Shown here: piece after piece, positions 1-9,684 of the stretch | Numbering within the stretch: position 1 is the stretch's first letter | Layout: each line of letters begins with the position of its first letter | NCBI GenBank assembly: GCA_027596035.1 | Contig: JADGJA010000294.1 | Span: forward strand, 1-25,392 | Direction: 5' to 3' | Length of the DNA stretch: 25,392 nt | Source: Thoreauomyces humboldtii | Taxonomy: Eukaryota; Chytridiomycota; Chytridiomycetes; Spizellomycetales; Powellomycetaceae | Notes under the pieces: model-generated | Told to the model about the DNA's origin: nothing | The model's database searches: none | The model's input: the letters and a program-made list of their open reading frames with translations, nothing else | Translations under genes and position numbers: made by a program

Positions 1-128
1 GCTGTGTTGGCTCTGTGTGAAAATCAATTTGGAGCGCCGTAACCTCGGTTTTTCTCTACGTTTCCTCACATTTTTCTTTTTTACGAACCCAGTGTTCTAC
101 CTGCACTAGCATCCTCAAACACTACAGC
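1..128 (+). promoter_or_regulatory. Upstream/5' leader of DBP10
   Basis: A pyrimidine-rich stretch (about 49-82, TTTTTCTCTACG and TTTTTCTTTTTT runs) precedes an A/C-rich leader ending CACTACAGC before the ATG. This fits a fungal transcription start region. The full promoter lies outside the window. Confidence 0.4.
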
Positions 129-3100
129 ATGGGCAAACCAGGAGGAAGAGGCGGCGGACGAGGAGGTGGAAGGGGCAGAGGCGGTGGATCCAAGCCCGGC
201 GGTCCACAACGACCACCATCCAACATTCGGGGCAAGGGTCAGCTCAAAATGCTCAACACGACAAAGAGTGGCGGTGTTGCCAAAAAGTCGGGAGACGACA
301 GCGTGGATTATCGTCGTGATTCAGCAAACAACCGAGGGACTCCCCGAGGAGGCGCGCGAGGTTCCAGTGGACGCGGCGCTAGCCGAGGAGGAGCCGCGCG
401 AGGCGGCCGAGGCGCGGCCATGAGCTCTTACGAACGATACGCTAACCCACCGGATGCTCCCCCATCCCGCGATGGTCGTGGAGAGGCCACTCGAGGAACA
501 CGGGGAGGGCGTGGTACCCGAGGAGGTCGGGGAGGGCGAGGCGGGAGTGACAGAGGTCGCGGTGCTGGTCGGGGAGGTCGAGGAGGCTTTTCCGCCAGCT
601 CGCTTGGCGATCGAGAGGACAACGGATCCGTCGAGAAGTTCGCCCGCGGAGGTGCGCGAGGCAGCCGAGGAGGGGCACGTGGACGAGGCAGAGGGCGGGG
701 CGCCAGTGAAGGCGACTCGACTCCTTCCGGAGGCAAAGGGCCCGGGAGGAAGTCGAAAGCCAATGGCGACGATGACGACTTCGAGACTGTTCCTCTCAGC
801 GATGCGGAAGAGGAAGATGAAGACGCAGGAGGCTGGCAGAGCGGTTCTGATATCGCTTCCGATGATGATGCTTCTGATGCCAAAAGCGATGCTAGCGGTG
901 GGGACTGGGACGATGCAGAAGAAGAGTCAGACGACGATGTAGAAAAGGAGAAGAACTCAGCGGAATCCGGCAACGACGAGTCTACGTACGGTGGCTCGGA
1001 CGGCACTTCGCCGGGCGACAGCGCAGCGGATGATCTGAGTGCGTCCGGAGACGATGACGCGTCGGAGGACGATGGTGACGACCACGATTTTGCGGCCAAG
1101 GTCAAGGCAGCAAACCGAAAAGGGCGGAAATCTGGAGGGTTTCAGTCGATGGGACTCAGCTATCCTGTGTACAAGGCCATCGGACACAAAGGCTATAAGA
1201 TTCCGACTCCAATCCAGCGTCGTGCAATTCCGATTATTAACGAAGGCCGTGACTGCGTGGCCATGGCCCGTACCGGATCCGGCAAAACGGCAGCGTTCAT
1301 CATCCCGCTTTTGGAGCGCCTCAAGACACATTCGGCTAAGGTTGGAGCTCGTGCTCTGATTCTGTCGCCGTCACGTGAACTCGCGATGCAAACGCTCAAG
1401 TTTGTCAAAGACCTGGGCAAGTACACCGATTTGCGGTTCTGCGTTCTCGTGGGAGGAGATAGTATGGACGATCAGTTCTCGGCAATCGCAAGTAACCCCG
1501 ACGTGTTGATCGCTACACCTGGACGACTCATGCATCTGATCATCGAGATGAACCTGGACTTGAAGACTATCGAGTATATTGTGTTCGATGAAGCTGATCG
1601 ACTATTCGAGATGGGTTTCGCTGAGCAGTTGCGAGAGATCATGTTCCGGCTACCAGAGTCGCGTCAGACGCTTCTTTTCTCAGCTACTCTACCTAAGCTC
1701 CTTGTAGACTTTGCGAAGGCTGGCTTGAGCGACCCTGCGCTCATCCGTCTCGATGTGGATACGAAAATCAGCAAGGATCTGCAGATGTACTTCCTGGCTG
1801 CTAAACAGGAGGACAAGGAAGCGGCACTTCTGTCGCTTTTCCGGACCGCCATCGGTCGCGAGGAGCTCACCGTCGTCTTCGTTGCGACCAAACACCACGT
1901 CGAGTACATCCAAGAGCTTCTTACGTCTGCAGGCGTTCCCAACACTTACATTTACGGTGCGCTCGATCAAACGGCGCGAAAGATCCACCTGTCACGTTTC
2001 CGAGCCGGCAAGGTCAAGGTTCTTATCGTGACGGACGTAGCAGCCCGTGGTATCGATGTTCCGCTTCTTGACAATGTAGTCAACTACGATTTCCCTGCTT
2101 CCAACAAGGTCTTTGTTCATCGCGTCGGTCGTGCCGCGCGTGCTGGACGAACAGGAAAGGCTTACTCGCTCGTCGCCGCTGACGAGGTACCATACCTGCT
2201 CGATCTTCAACTCTTTACCGATCGACCATTGGTGTTCGCTACATCCTTCAAAACCTCTACCGATGCTGCATCCGGAGCTTCCATCTCCCGACAACCCGAC
2301 TACACGGCAGAGTTTGTGTATGGATTGATTCCTCCTTCCGCACTCGCTATGGACGTCGAGCATGTCGCATCAACCGTTAAAGGCAACGTTAACCTTGAGA
2401 TGCTGCAACGCGTTACTAAGAACGCGTACAAGATGTACTTCAAATCTCGACCAATGGCCTCCAAGGATTCATACTCTCGCGCCAAGGAGATACAAGCTAC
2501 GTATCTCGGCATTCACCCGCTTCTCGCCTCCGCCAACGACGAGACAGAGCATGCTCAGGCAGCTATGATCCAGTCCATCTCCAAATTTCGACCTGCCGAG
2601 ACGGTGTTCGAGTTGACAAAGAAGGGTGGCAAGACGCCCGAAGCACTCCTGATGGCCAAGCGGAGAGGACAGTTTGGAAACAGCGTTGCTGCGTGGAGAG
2701 TCACAAGGGCCGAAAAGGACGCAAAGATCGCCAGGCAACAGAGCGAGCTTGTGGGCAAACCGAGACTTGAGGAGGCGAACGAACAGGAGCTAGAAGTACA
2801 TCATATCTGGTCATTTTTCTTCCAGTTTGTATACTAACTGCTATGCTCACGTGCCCCAGACATCCTTCACGTCTGCTTACAACTTGAAGCGCAAGCTCCC
2901 ATCATCATTCCGAGACGAGGAGAATTACATCTCGTACACGCAACCAGATGCCGAGACGGAACGTGGATACGCGGTTCAGTCTGGCGAGGGCCCAGCCGCT
3001 TCTTTCGCCGAGCGCGCTTCGGCCGCTACTCTGGAGCTTACGGCAGAAGATGGAGATGGACTTCGGAAACCTGCGCGCGGTGCACTCGTCTGGGACAAGA

Positions 3101-3734
3101 CCAAGCACGATTTTGTCCGTCCTACCATTGGAGCCGACAACAAGAAGAAGATCAGGACCGAGAGTGGTGCCGTCGTCAACGCCTCGTTCAAATCCGGAAG
3201 GTATAGATAGTCGACCTCAAATATTGCTCGAAATCAACCTGATGCTCACAACCTTGTCCTTACTGCAGGTTCAACGACTGGCAAAAGAAAAGCAAGGTGG
3301 ATCTTCCCCGTGCCGGAGAGATGGAACTCGGGGATGCATCTTATCGCCAATCAGCAGCGGGCAACGCTGTGGGTGGTCGCAAGTACCGACACAACAAGAT
3401 CACCGCGCCCGACGCGAACTCCAAGAACTACCAGCGGAATCAACAACGTCGGGAGAAGGAAGCCAGGCTCGCCGGTCTCGCTGCAGGCGGGGGCGCTTCC
3501 GACGGAAAGAAGCCGGCGGCCGGCGGCAAGAAAGGTGGAGCGCCCGACATGCCCGTCAGGACAGAGCTCAAGACGGTGCAGGAGATCGCAAAGGAGAGAA
3601 GGGAAAAGGAAAAGCGAAAGCTCAAGACGGGACGTCATGGATCCGCCAGCAAAAGGGGCGGAGGTGGCTCTCGTGGTGGACGCGGTGGGAGCAGTCGTGG
3701 CGGCGGAAGGGGAGGTCGCGGGGGAAAGCGGTAG
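129..3734 (+). CDS. DBP10: ATP-dependent RNA helicase Dbp10 (DEAD-box, 60S ribosome biogenesis)
   Basis: Three exons (129-2795, 2860-3200, 3269-3734) encode 1157 aa; intron 1 carries a TACTAAC branch point. Seen in order: an RGG/GAR-rich tail (residues about 1-210), an acidic D/E/S-rich stretch (about 215-325), the Q motif (FQSMGL, near 338, with PTPIQ), motif I ARTGSGKT (about 380), motif Ia SPSREL, Ib TPGR, motif II DEAD (about 486), motif III SAT (about 518), motif V TDVAARGID and motif VI HRVGRAARAG (about 663). Exons 2-3 hold the DBP10 C-terminal domain and the conserved GRKYRHNKITAP stretch, which separates Dbp10 from other DEAD-box proteins. The protein ends in a second RGG box. In yeast Dbp10 is a nucleolar helicase acting on pre-60S particles; the same role is inferred here. 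Without splicing, the frame stops just after exon 1 and would lose the Dbp10-specific domain. Confidence 0.95.
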
Positions 3735-3878
3735 AACTTTTCAGATCTATCAGACTCTGCTCGAAGCAGGATCCTATCATCATTTCATTGCCCACGTTAA
3801 TTTGCATAAGGTATTCATCGGAAGCAGTCCCTCGGGAGATGCGCGACAGTGCCAGCCCGTCCCCATCCATCGGGATCG

Positions 3879-4387
3879 CTAGACCGTAGCGTTTTTCCCA
3901 CCCCCACTGTTCCGTAGTAGATACACTGCCAGATATTCGCAAGGGTTTGGCGGTCTGACGCAAGGCTCGATTCAGTCAACAGCGCAAAGGCTAGCCGCCC
4001 AAGCCCCTGCAGAAACTACCGTTACCTTTCCTTGGCAAGCGCCTTCAGGCCCTCAACCAGTACAGGGACCACAGTGTGATCCAAATAAGATCGCAGAGGT
4101 AGGCTATTGAGCTGGTCTTTGGACAGGAGGCTGGCTTTGCTGGCGTCTATCGCTTCCTTGTATCAGGACGGACGAAGCATTAGAACGCACACAGTACAAG
4201 AAGGGATGCATTGGTACTGTACCAGGAGCTCCTTCGTGAGACCGAATGCCGCGTGTGGGTCAATGCCATCGCCTCCAGTCGATTCCAGTTCCGGGGAGGC
4301 GATAGTGGCCGGGTTATTGGTGGAGTCCGGAAGGGGGTCCGCGATGACCTCTGAGGCCGGTGGACTTGCGCTGTCTGGTACGTCCAT
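3879..4387 (-). CDS. SDC1: Dpy-30 motif protein, Sdc1-like COMPASS subunit
   Basis: On the minus strand three exons (4387-4223, 4156-4026, 3954-3879) join to 123 aa. The C-terminal half (residues about 74-114) is a clear Dpy-30 motif: [19 protein letters not shown], then LKALAKER, then, across intron 2, [13 protein letters not shown]. This two-helix dimerisation motif docks Sdc1/DPY30 onto the Bre2/ASH2L subunit of the H3K4 methyltransferase complex. The N-terminal 55 residues are low-complexity and acidic. Intron 2 (3955-4025) is certain, because it splits the motif in phase. Intron 1 (4157-4222) has an AAG acceptor; a 51-nt alternative ending in TAG is possible. Start choice: ATG at 4387, or a further 16-nt exon from an ATG at 4452 joined in frame across a 47-nt intron. 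The gene converges on DBP10 with 144 bp between stops. Confidence 0.85.
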
Positions 4388-4729
4388 ATCTGAGCTCTTT
4401 TGAACCTCTAGATATCGGTTGGTTTCGGGTGCGTACCTGGTCCCTCACCCATCTTCTTTTGGTGAAGCGTACCTGTGACGCGCCACGGTGCTGATTGACG
4501 GCGGGGGCTCTCGGGGCGGGAAAATGCCCCATGGAGGACTTACGTAAGCACAGCCCTCGACAGCGTCTCCCCGTCAAGACGCAAACGAGGCGGAATCGGA
4601 CGTGGCTTCCAAAGTGAAAGTACCTTAGACTGTCTGTCCTCCTGCCTACCTCAGGTCACCAGAGTCTGACTTGGGCGCTCGACGTTAGAGGAATTAGGCA
4701 GATTGCGGGAGGTCGGAACCACCGACGGC
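4388..4729. promoter_or_regulatory. Divergent promoter between the Sdc1-like gene and the acidic orphan gene
   Basis: About 340 bp lie between the two start codons. No convincing coding sequence is seen apart from the possible extra 5' exon of the Sdc1-like gene (4437-4452). The region holds a perfect 10-bp palindrome CTTACGTAAG at 4539-4548, a shape bound by bZIP factors of the Yap/Pap1 or CREB type, and a G-rich block with GGGGCGGGAAAA at about 4513. Regulatory function is inferred. Confidence 0.5.
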
Positions 4730-6508
4730 ATGGGTGTAAGTCGAGATTACTCGGGCCTACCGCAATTAGAAACTTGGAACCTCATCTCGTCGCATCCCGT
4801 CAATTTAGCACAAACGCAGCGAACTCGAGCATAGCGCATCAAAGGCCGTCAACGTTCTTTTGGCTCAATGGGGAAAGCAATGTCTTCCTCGCCCCGCAAC
4901 GTCGCCCGAAGTGCCAGTTGTTGATCCAGCTTTGATCAAACTTCCACCCGTGGAATGGAAGCATTTTGCTCAGAAGCAAGGAGTCAAAGAGTCGGAGCGG
5001 ACGGTCCAGTATCTGACTGTCTGGAGTCAGCCCACCTCAACGGATCCAGTACCGAGGGCAACAGCGAGTGTTTGGGTTACTTACATGCAGCAGGCGGCCG
5101 CTAGCGGCAAGGTGAGAACTCAAGGAGCAAACGGGGAAAAGTTCATCATGGGGTCAAATGATGTTAAACGGTCGACTGTCAGGACTCTAGACCTGCCACC
5201 GCCCCCGAGTCCCTGGTCTACAGATTCGAGCACCAACACCTCGTCCACTCGATCCCGTACAAGAAGGGCGGCAGGATCGTAAACCGTCCACTGGCCAATC
5301 CGACCATCCGACTGCCCGAAATCATTGCCTCAAAACATCAGGTCTCCGACGCCATCGTCAACCGCAAGCTCCTGCAGAGTAAGAACTGGACGGAATGGCA
5401 CGCCCATCACGCCAACCCTTCGTCGAAATCCATCAACGGAAGCAATCCCGGTCTCGACAGCGCGGGACTGAGCGTCCCGCGGTCGGATGGACTCGTCCCA
5501 GCGACCTTTTCGCCGGATGCAGCAGCGGAAACCTCGCCTTCATCGACGGACGTCTCAGCCATCGACCCGTTCACAGAGGCACCTCTGTCTCCATGGACGC
5601 ACGCGGCTCTTCACGCTCGACAGGAGCGTGCTCAAACGGCCGTCACGGAACGCGAGAAGGAGCGAAGTCCCGCCGACCACGACCATCCGGCGCCAGTCAT
5701 CCCTCAGCCCGCATCGTTTCGATGCGACGCCGAGACGGTCATGGGGAGGACGTACCTGCGTCCGTCGGACACCGCGACCTGTCCTCCGCTTCCGGAGGAC
5801 TGGAACATCGAATCTCGTACGGCTGATATGGAGCTGTTGAGGGCCGAGAGGGAGGCCAGGGCCGCCAACAGGGCGGAGAGGGCAGAGTATAGAATGGTTT
5901 TGGAACAGGAGCGCGCATATGCGGCTTTGCATCCGGCCGAGGAGGCTGCGGAGGAGGACGAGGCAGCCCCCGAGGAGGAAAGCGAGACCGCGCAGGAGGA
6001 AGAGGAAAGAGCAGAAGGCGCGACCGAGGTTGAAACCTCATCTCCAGAGCAGCCTCCTGTCGGGATGGAGACAGTAGCTGAAGCGTCAGTGTCTGACGAA
6101 GAAAGCCAAGAAGCGGATAGCGCAGCCGCCGACGCAGTTCCCGCCGATACTTTTGCAGATATCCTACCCGACGCTCCAGGGGCCCATCCAGCGGAAACCG
6201 TACCGGCAGATGATCAGGTCGTTGAGCTACTTCACGAAGAGCTTGCCTCCGAGGCTGAGCCCAACATTCCACAGGAGGCCACATCTTCCGCTGAAGCAGC
6301 AGACTTCGGAGCAGATGACGATGCGAACTCCGACGAGGGTTTTGTGATTCACCGAGGCTCTGACGACGCAGAGGACGAGGAGGAGGTGGTTGTGAATGAA
6401 AGTGACGAGGAAGACTTCGTATTGCAACGAGGAGATGAAGAGGAGAAAGAGAGTCACGACGAGGGCCACGGATTAGGGACATCAGACCAGGGAGCGGCAG
6501 ATGTCTAA
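4730..6508 (+). CDS. Acidic orphan protein, function unknown
   Basis: Three exons all in phase 0 (4730-4735, 4809-5111, 5183-6508) give 544 aa. I do not recognise the family. The N-terminal 100 residues look globular (SASKAVNVLLAQWGKQ, IKLPPVEWKHFAQKQ). Across intron 2 follows a compact basic region (FEHQHLVHSIPYKKGGRIV, then NRPLANPTIRLPEIIASKH) likely to be the conserved core. Residues about 318-352 form a charged Glu/Arg/Ala helix, possibly coiled coil, and the last 190 residues are very rich in Glu, Asp, Ala and Ser. The first exon is only two codons (ATG GGT) followed by a consensus GTAAGT donor; without it the frame has no ATG until 5083. Intron 2 is well supported because reading through it shifts frame and ends in a stop, while splicing joins two long in-frame segments. 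It converges on the macrodomain gene with 120 bp between stops. Confidence 0.7.
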
Positions 6509-6628
6509 TCATAATATATCGCTTCCTGTAGGTCCCATAATGAGGTAGAGAGCATGGCTATTTTCTGCAAGAATAACGCCAGTTTATGGATTGTTTCTGT
6601 ACCTAGGCGAACCGTAGGTTATCCTTAT

Positions 6629-7762
6629 TTAATGATGATGGTTCCGAAGTCCCGGATCCAGCGGAGGGGTGGCTCCTGCCCTTTCACGGGCTGTCATGGC
6701 GATTATGACTGGGAGAGCCAGCGGCTGCCCGGCCATGACCTCGTCAAGCGCCGAATGTGGCGTAGGCTTAGCCAAGGGTGGTATGTCGTCGGTCAAGGTC
6801 CTTTCTAGTGAAGTGTTTTCATCTTCGTCTGAGTCCATACCCTGGGCAAGATCTGAAGTAAGATCCACGCCCAGGGCGGCGGCGCGGTCTTTCAAGTGTA
6901 GAGCCAGCTCCACGACGCCAGCTTCCTCGTCCGAGTCTGTCTCGTCAGAAGAGGATGCCAGGCTTGAATGCTCGACAGGCGGAAAGTACAGGTGAACTAG
7001 TTCCCGGTATATCTGTAGATCCTGCGGCAGGAACACACAGAAGATCGCTCGAAGCTGCGAATTGTCTGATTGTGTGAGGTATTCTCGAATCGTTTGCAGA
7101 GCGATGTGTGCCGCAGGCTCGTTGGGAAACCTGCGCACCCGAGGCACTCAGATGATGATGCACCTGCCTCTTCCGTTGTTTGCCAAAGACTTACCCGTAG
7201 ATCCCCGTTGAGACGCAGCAAAAGGCGACGGATCTTATGCGATTTTCAGAGCATAGTTTCAGACAACTTTCATAGCATCGCTTCAGGAGCTCAGGTTTAT
7301 GGCCGACCGGTCCGACGGTGTGTATGACTGCTTTAGCCGGAAGTTTGTAGCCTGCCGTGATCTTCGCGCTTCCAGTCTCGCATCCATTCAACGTCTTGCA
7401 CTCCTGGTACAGTCCTCGTCCCGCCGCTCGATGGATGGCTCCGTCAACTGTGCTTCGAGGTTGAGCATGGCGCGAGCGTGGGAAAAGTGGAAACAAACGT
7501 CTGGATCAAGAACTGGCTTACCTCCTCCCCCTCCCAGCAGACTGTTGTTTGCAGCGTTGACGATGGCATCCACGCGTAACCGCGTGATGTCCCCTTCCCA
7601 GATGCAGACGTTCGCGTTAAGGGCATTGTCGGCAAGATGTGCGGTTTTCTGCTTCAGAGCTTCCACTGCCTTCCGATTGGAGGTTTTCGAGATCCAAGCT
7701 CGGTACTCTGAAGACGAGTACCAGTCCTGCAGGGAAGGCAACTCGGTCGCAGAGGTCGCCAT
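6629..7762 (-). CDS. MacroD-type macrodomain protein, ADP-ribose hydrolase family
   Basis: Three exons (7762-7522, 7447-7195, 7130-6629) give 331 aa from the only in-frame ATG. The macrodomain spans residues about 50-225: GDIT (57-60, adenine/ribose contacts), [12 protein letters not shown] (69-80), then across intron 1 [28 protein letters not shown], and STGIYGFP across intron 2. This is the MacroD1/2-like pattern, whose members remove mono-ADP-ribose from acidic side chains and hydrolyse O-acetyl-ADP-ribose; activity here is inferred from the intact motifs. The C-terminal 80-100 residues are an acidic, low-complexity tail ([24 protein letters not shown]) outside the domain. Upstream the frame stays open for 77 codons without an ATG and with no acidic residue (see findings). 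Intron positions are fixed by the conserved sequence on both sides. Confidence 0.92.
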
Positions 7763-8079
7763 GACTTGAAGTGGGCGGCGCGGTACTGAGACGAGCTTGC
7801 TGTGCCGAAGCAAATTGTGACGCAGAAGCACTGTAGTGCTTCGCAGGGAGTACCGTAAGCGAAGCTGGATGAAGGTTATTGCGGCGAATTGAAGATGTAA
7901 ATTGGCACGAGTGAGGGAATGCTTGGTGAGAATGGAATTGGAAGCGAACGAAACAACGCGAAGCAACGCAGCTTTCGACACTGACCAAAGCCACTAATAA
8001 GCAACCCCTCAAGCAACCATAAGCATATCAATTCAGCAAAATATGTACAATGTTGACGCCAGTAAGGTTTCAAAAAACC
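7763..8079 (-). promoter_or_regulatory. Intergenic leader/promoter of the macrodomain gene
   Basis: Only 317 bp separate the stop of the C2H2 gene from the macrodomain ATG, so the end of one transcript and the promoter and 5' leader of the next must share it. It contains an inverted repeat with 8-bp arms at 7825-7842 (GAAGCACT, 2-nt spacer, AGTGCTTC), the ATG-less open leader at 7763-7993, and the hairpin that overlaps the C2H2 stop codon at 8061-8084. Confidence 0.5.
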
Positions 8080-8084
8080 TTACT
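8061..8084 (-). repeat. Perfect inverted repeat (hairpin) overlapping the C2H2 stop codon
   Basis: The arm AGTAAGGTTT (8061-8070) is followed by the 4-nt loop CAAA and the exact reverse complement of the arm (8075-8084). In the minus-strand mRNA the TAA stop of the C2H2 gene (8082-8080) lies inside the first arm. The pairing is seen directly; any role in termination, stability or read-through is inference. Confidence 0.7.
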
Positions 8085-9684
8085 GCTCACGGGCATACGG
8101 GTCAGAACGATCGCCGCCATGTCCATACGACATCGTCGCATACGGGCTAGGTGGGAAACGCGAGTCAGGTTGCGATTCCCGATAGCGCCGGTGCGACTCT
8201 TCGTAATCCTGCGAGCCACCGTGCGGTGGTAGCGGCGAGGGAGCGTTCTGCTCCGATGCAGGCTCGACGACGTTCATGTTCCTCTGGATCGCGCACCGCT
8301 TGGCTTTCCCGTGGCGGTGCAGTGCGTCCTGTCGAGTGAATCCAGTCCCGCAGTAAGTGCAGCGAAACGGCTTGAATCCGTTAAGGTGGGTGGCCGCGTG
8401 ACGACTAAGGTCCTGCCTTCGGAGGAAGCGCTTTGGGCAGTCGGCGCACGCGAAGCGTCGCTCGCGGGCCACACCGTTTCGCTCAGGATCCAGTCCCGGC
8501 CGGAACTTGACCGGTGCAGTATCTGTCTCGGGGCGGAGGTGGTGATGTTGAGCAGGTGGAAGATACTGGTGACCGGGATACCCGGAGGAAGAAGGAGCGG
8601 AATCTGGCCGATGCGATGAATACGACGCCGCGGAGTTGAGGACATTCGAGGGCGCCGTATGCGGATGTGGACAGCTGCATAAGGCAGATGTACGATCTCC
8701 ACCGTCTCGGCTACCGAAAGTGATACTCAACCGAGGTGGCGGGCCAGATGAATCGCGTTGGTCCTGCGGATGACTGTTCAAGCTAAACGAAGGCGGTATC
8801 CTATAAGAGGTATACGATGACGGAGCACGATCCTGGGCAGACTGTGGAGCATATTGTTGCTCGTGATGACGTTGAGGCTGATATCGCGAGTCTCCGTGTT
8901 GTCCAGTCCCATTCATCGGCATCGACGACGTATATGCATGATTCGTCGACTGTGGGTAATAAGAAGGAAAGGAGCTTTGTTGCGAGCCATGGGATGCCTG
9001 CTGCGAGGAAAGCTTGCGAGGTGCTTCGTATGTTCTGCTGTCTCCGCTGTGAGGCTCGTGCTTGAAGAAAGGCGCGTTGGCCGAACCCGGGCGGGGAAAT
9101 GTGCGTTCGTCGCCCCGAATATGACTCTCGCCGGCGCCGAGGCCCCAACCGGCGCTATGGAGATTGCCCGGCTGATATCTCGACGTGGTTTTCCCGGGCG
9201 CGGTCATGGCAGGATCAGGGATCACGTCTCCCGACAGGTTGCTTGCCGAGGGATCCGCCGATGGCGCAAAGTGTGAATCAACCGGGTAGGGAGAAGCGAA
9301 AGCTTTGAGCAAGTTGCCGTTACCGATGGGGCTCTTGATGCGCGGCGCTTGTGATTGCGCAATGTATCGACTGATAGCGCCCGGAGCCGACGCTGCACGA
9401 GGTACGTCGAGAACTGAGGACGGAGGTAGGAGAAGATCAAGCGACAAGGTGGATCGCCGAGGAGACAGGTGGTATGAATTCTGCTGAGTTGGTGAGAACG
9501 CAGTAAGGGCGCGGGGTTCATGATCGGACGAGCTCTTTGAAGTAGGGAGACGGGGCGTAAAGGACTCTTTCGCGGCGTCGTGCGGACGGCCCCAAGTCGA
9601 GGAGTACGCTGGATCTCGGGCGGGTGCCAACAAAGCCGAATCCGGCCATTGTTCTGACCGTTCATCGCGTTCGTTAATCATCAT
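8080..9684 (-). CDS. C2H2-type zinc-finger transcription regulator
   Basis: Single-exon gene, 534 aa from the first in-frame ATG (ATG ATG ATT AAC). Two tandem fingers lie near the C-terminus: finger 1 with C413, C416, H429, H433, and finger 2 with C442, C445, H458 and C464 (fourth ligand Cys, in RHGKAKRC). A linker HLNGFKPFRC resembles the classical TGEKPF linker. The rest is Ser/Pro/Gln/His-rich and probably disordered, as in fungal DNA-binding regulators; a basic, Tyr/Arg-rich tail of about 70 residues follows the fingers. The fingers point to sequence-specific DNA binding in the nucleus; the target is unknown. I cannot assign an orthologue. The frame stays open for another 462 nt upstream of the ATG without an ATG, so a longer spliced form is possible. 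It lies in the same orientation as its two neighbours, but each has its own intergenic region. Confidence 0.88.
   Translation of the reverse strand: MMINERDERSEQWPDSALLAPARDPAYSSTWGRPHDAAKESFTPRLPTSKSSSDHEPRALTAFSPTQQNSYHLSPRRSTLSLDLLLPPSSVLDVPRAASAPGAISRYIAQSQAPRIKSPIGNGNLLKAFASPYPVDSHFAPSADPSASNLSGDVIPDPAMTAPGKTTSRYQPGNLHSAGWGLGAGESHIRGDERTFPRPGSANAPFFKHEPHSGDSRTYEAPRKLSSQQASHGSQQSSFPSYYPQSTNHAYTSSMPMNGTGQHGDSRYQPQRHHEQQYAPQSAQDRAPSSYTSYRIPPSFSLNSHPQDQRDSSGPPPRLSITFGSRDGGDRTSALCSCPHPHTAPSNVLNSAASYSSHRPDSAPSSSGYPGHQYLPPAQHHHLRPETDTAPVKFRPGLDPERNGVARERRFACADCPKRFLRRQDLSRHAATHLNGFKPFRCTYCGTGFTRQDALHRHGKAKRCAIQRNMNVVEPASEQNAPSPLPPHGGSQDYEESHRRYRESQPDSRFPPSPYATMSYGHGGDRSDPYAREQ

Noticed and set aside
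428..1105. 225-codon open frame on the minus strand opposite the DBP10 N-terminus (Pro/Arg/Ser-rich)
   Set aside because: It is the mirror of the repetitive GC-rich RGG and acidic coding sequence; composition explains the lack of stops, and no domain is seen.
2827..3210. Possible separate small gene after the DBP10 helicase core
   Set aside because: It is exon 2 of DBP10: the intron 2796-2859 with a TACTAAC branch joins it in phase, and it encodes the Dbp10-specific C-terminal domain.
5395..5840. Two alternative-frame ORFs (143 and 117 codons, Arg/Ser-rich) inside the acidic orphan gene
   Set aside because: The third frame joins upstream and downstream segments in phase through intron 2 and continues to the stop at 6508; the alternatives are frame shadows.
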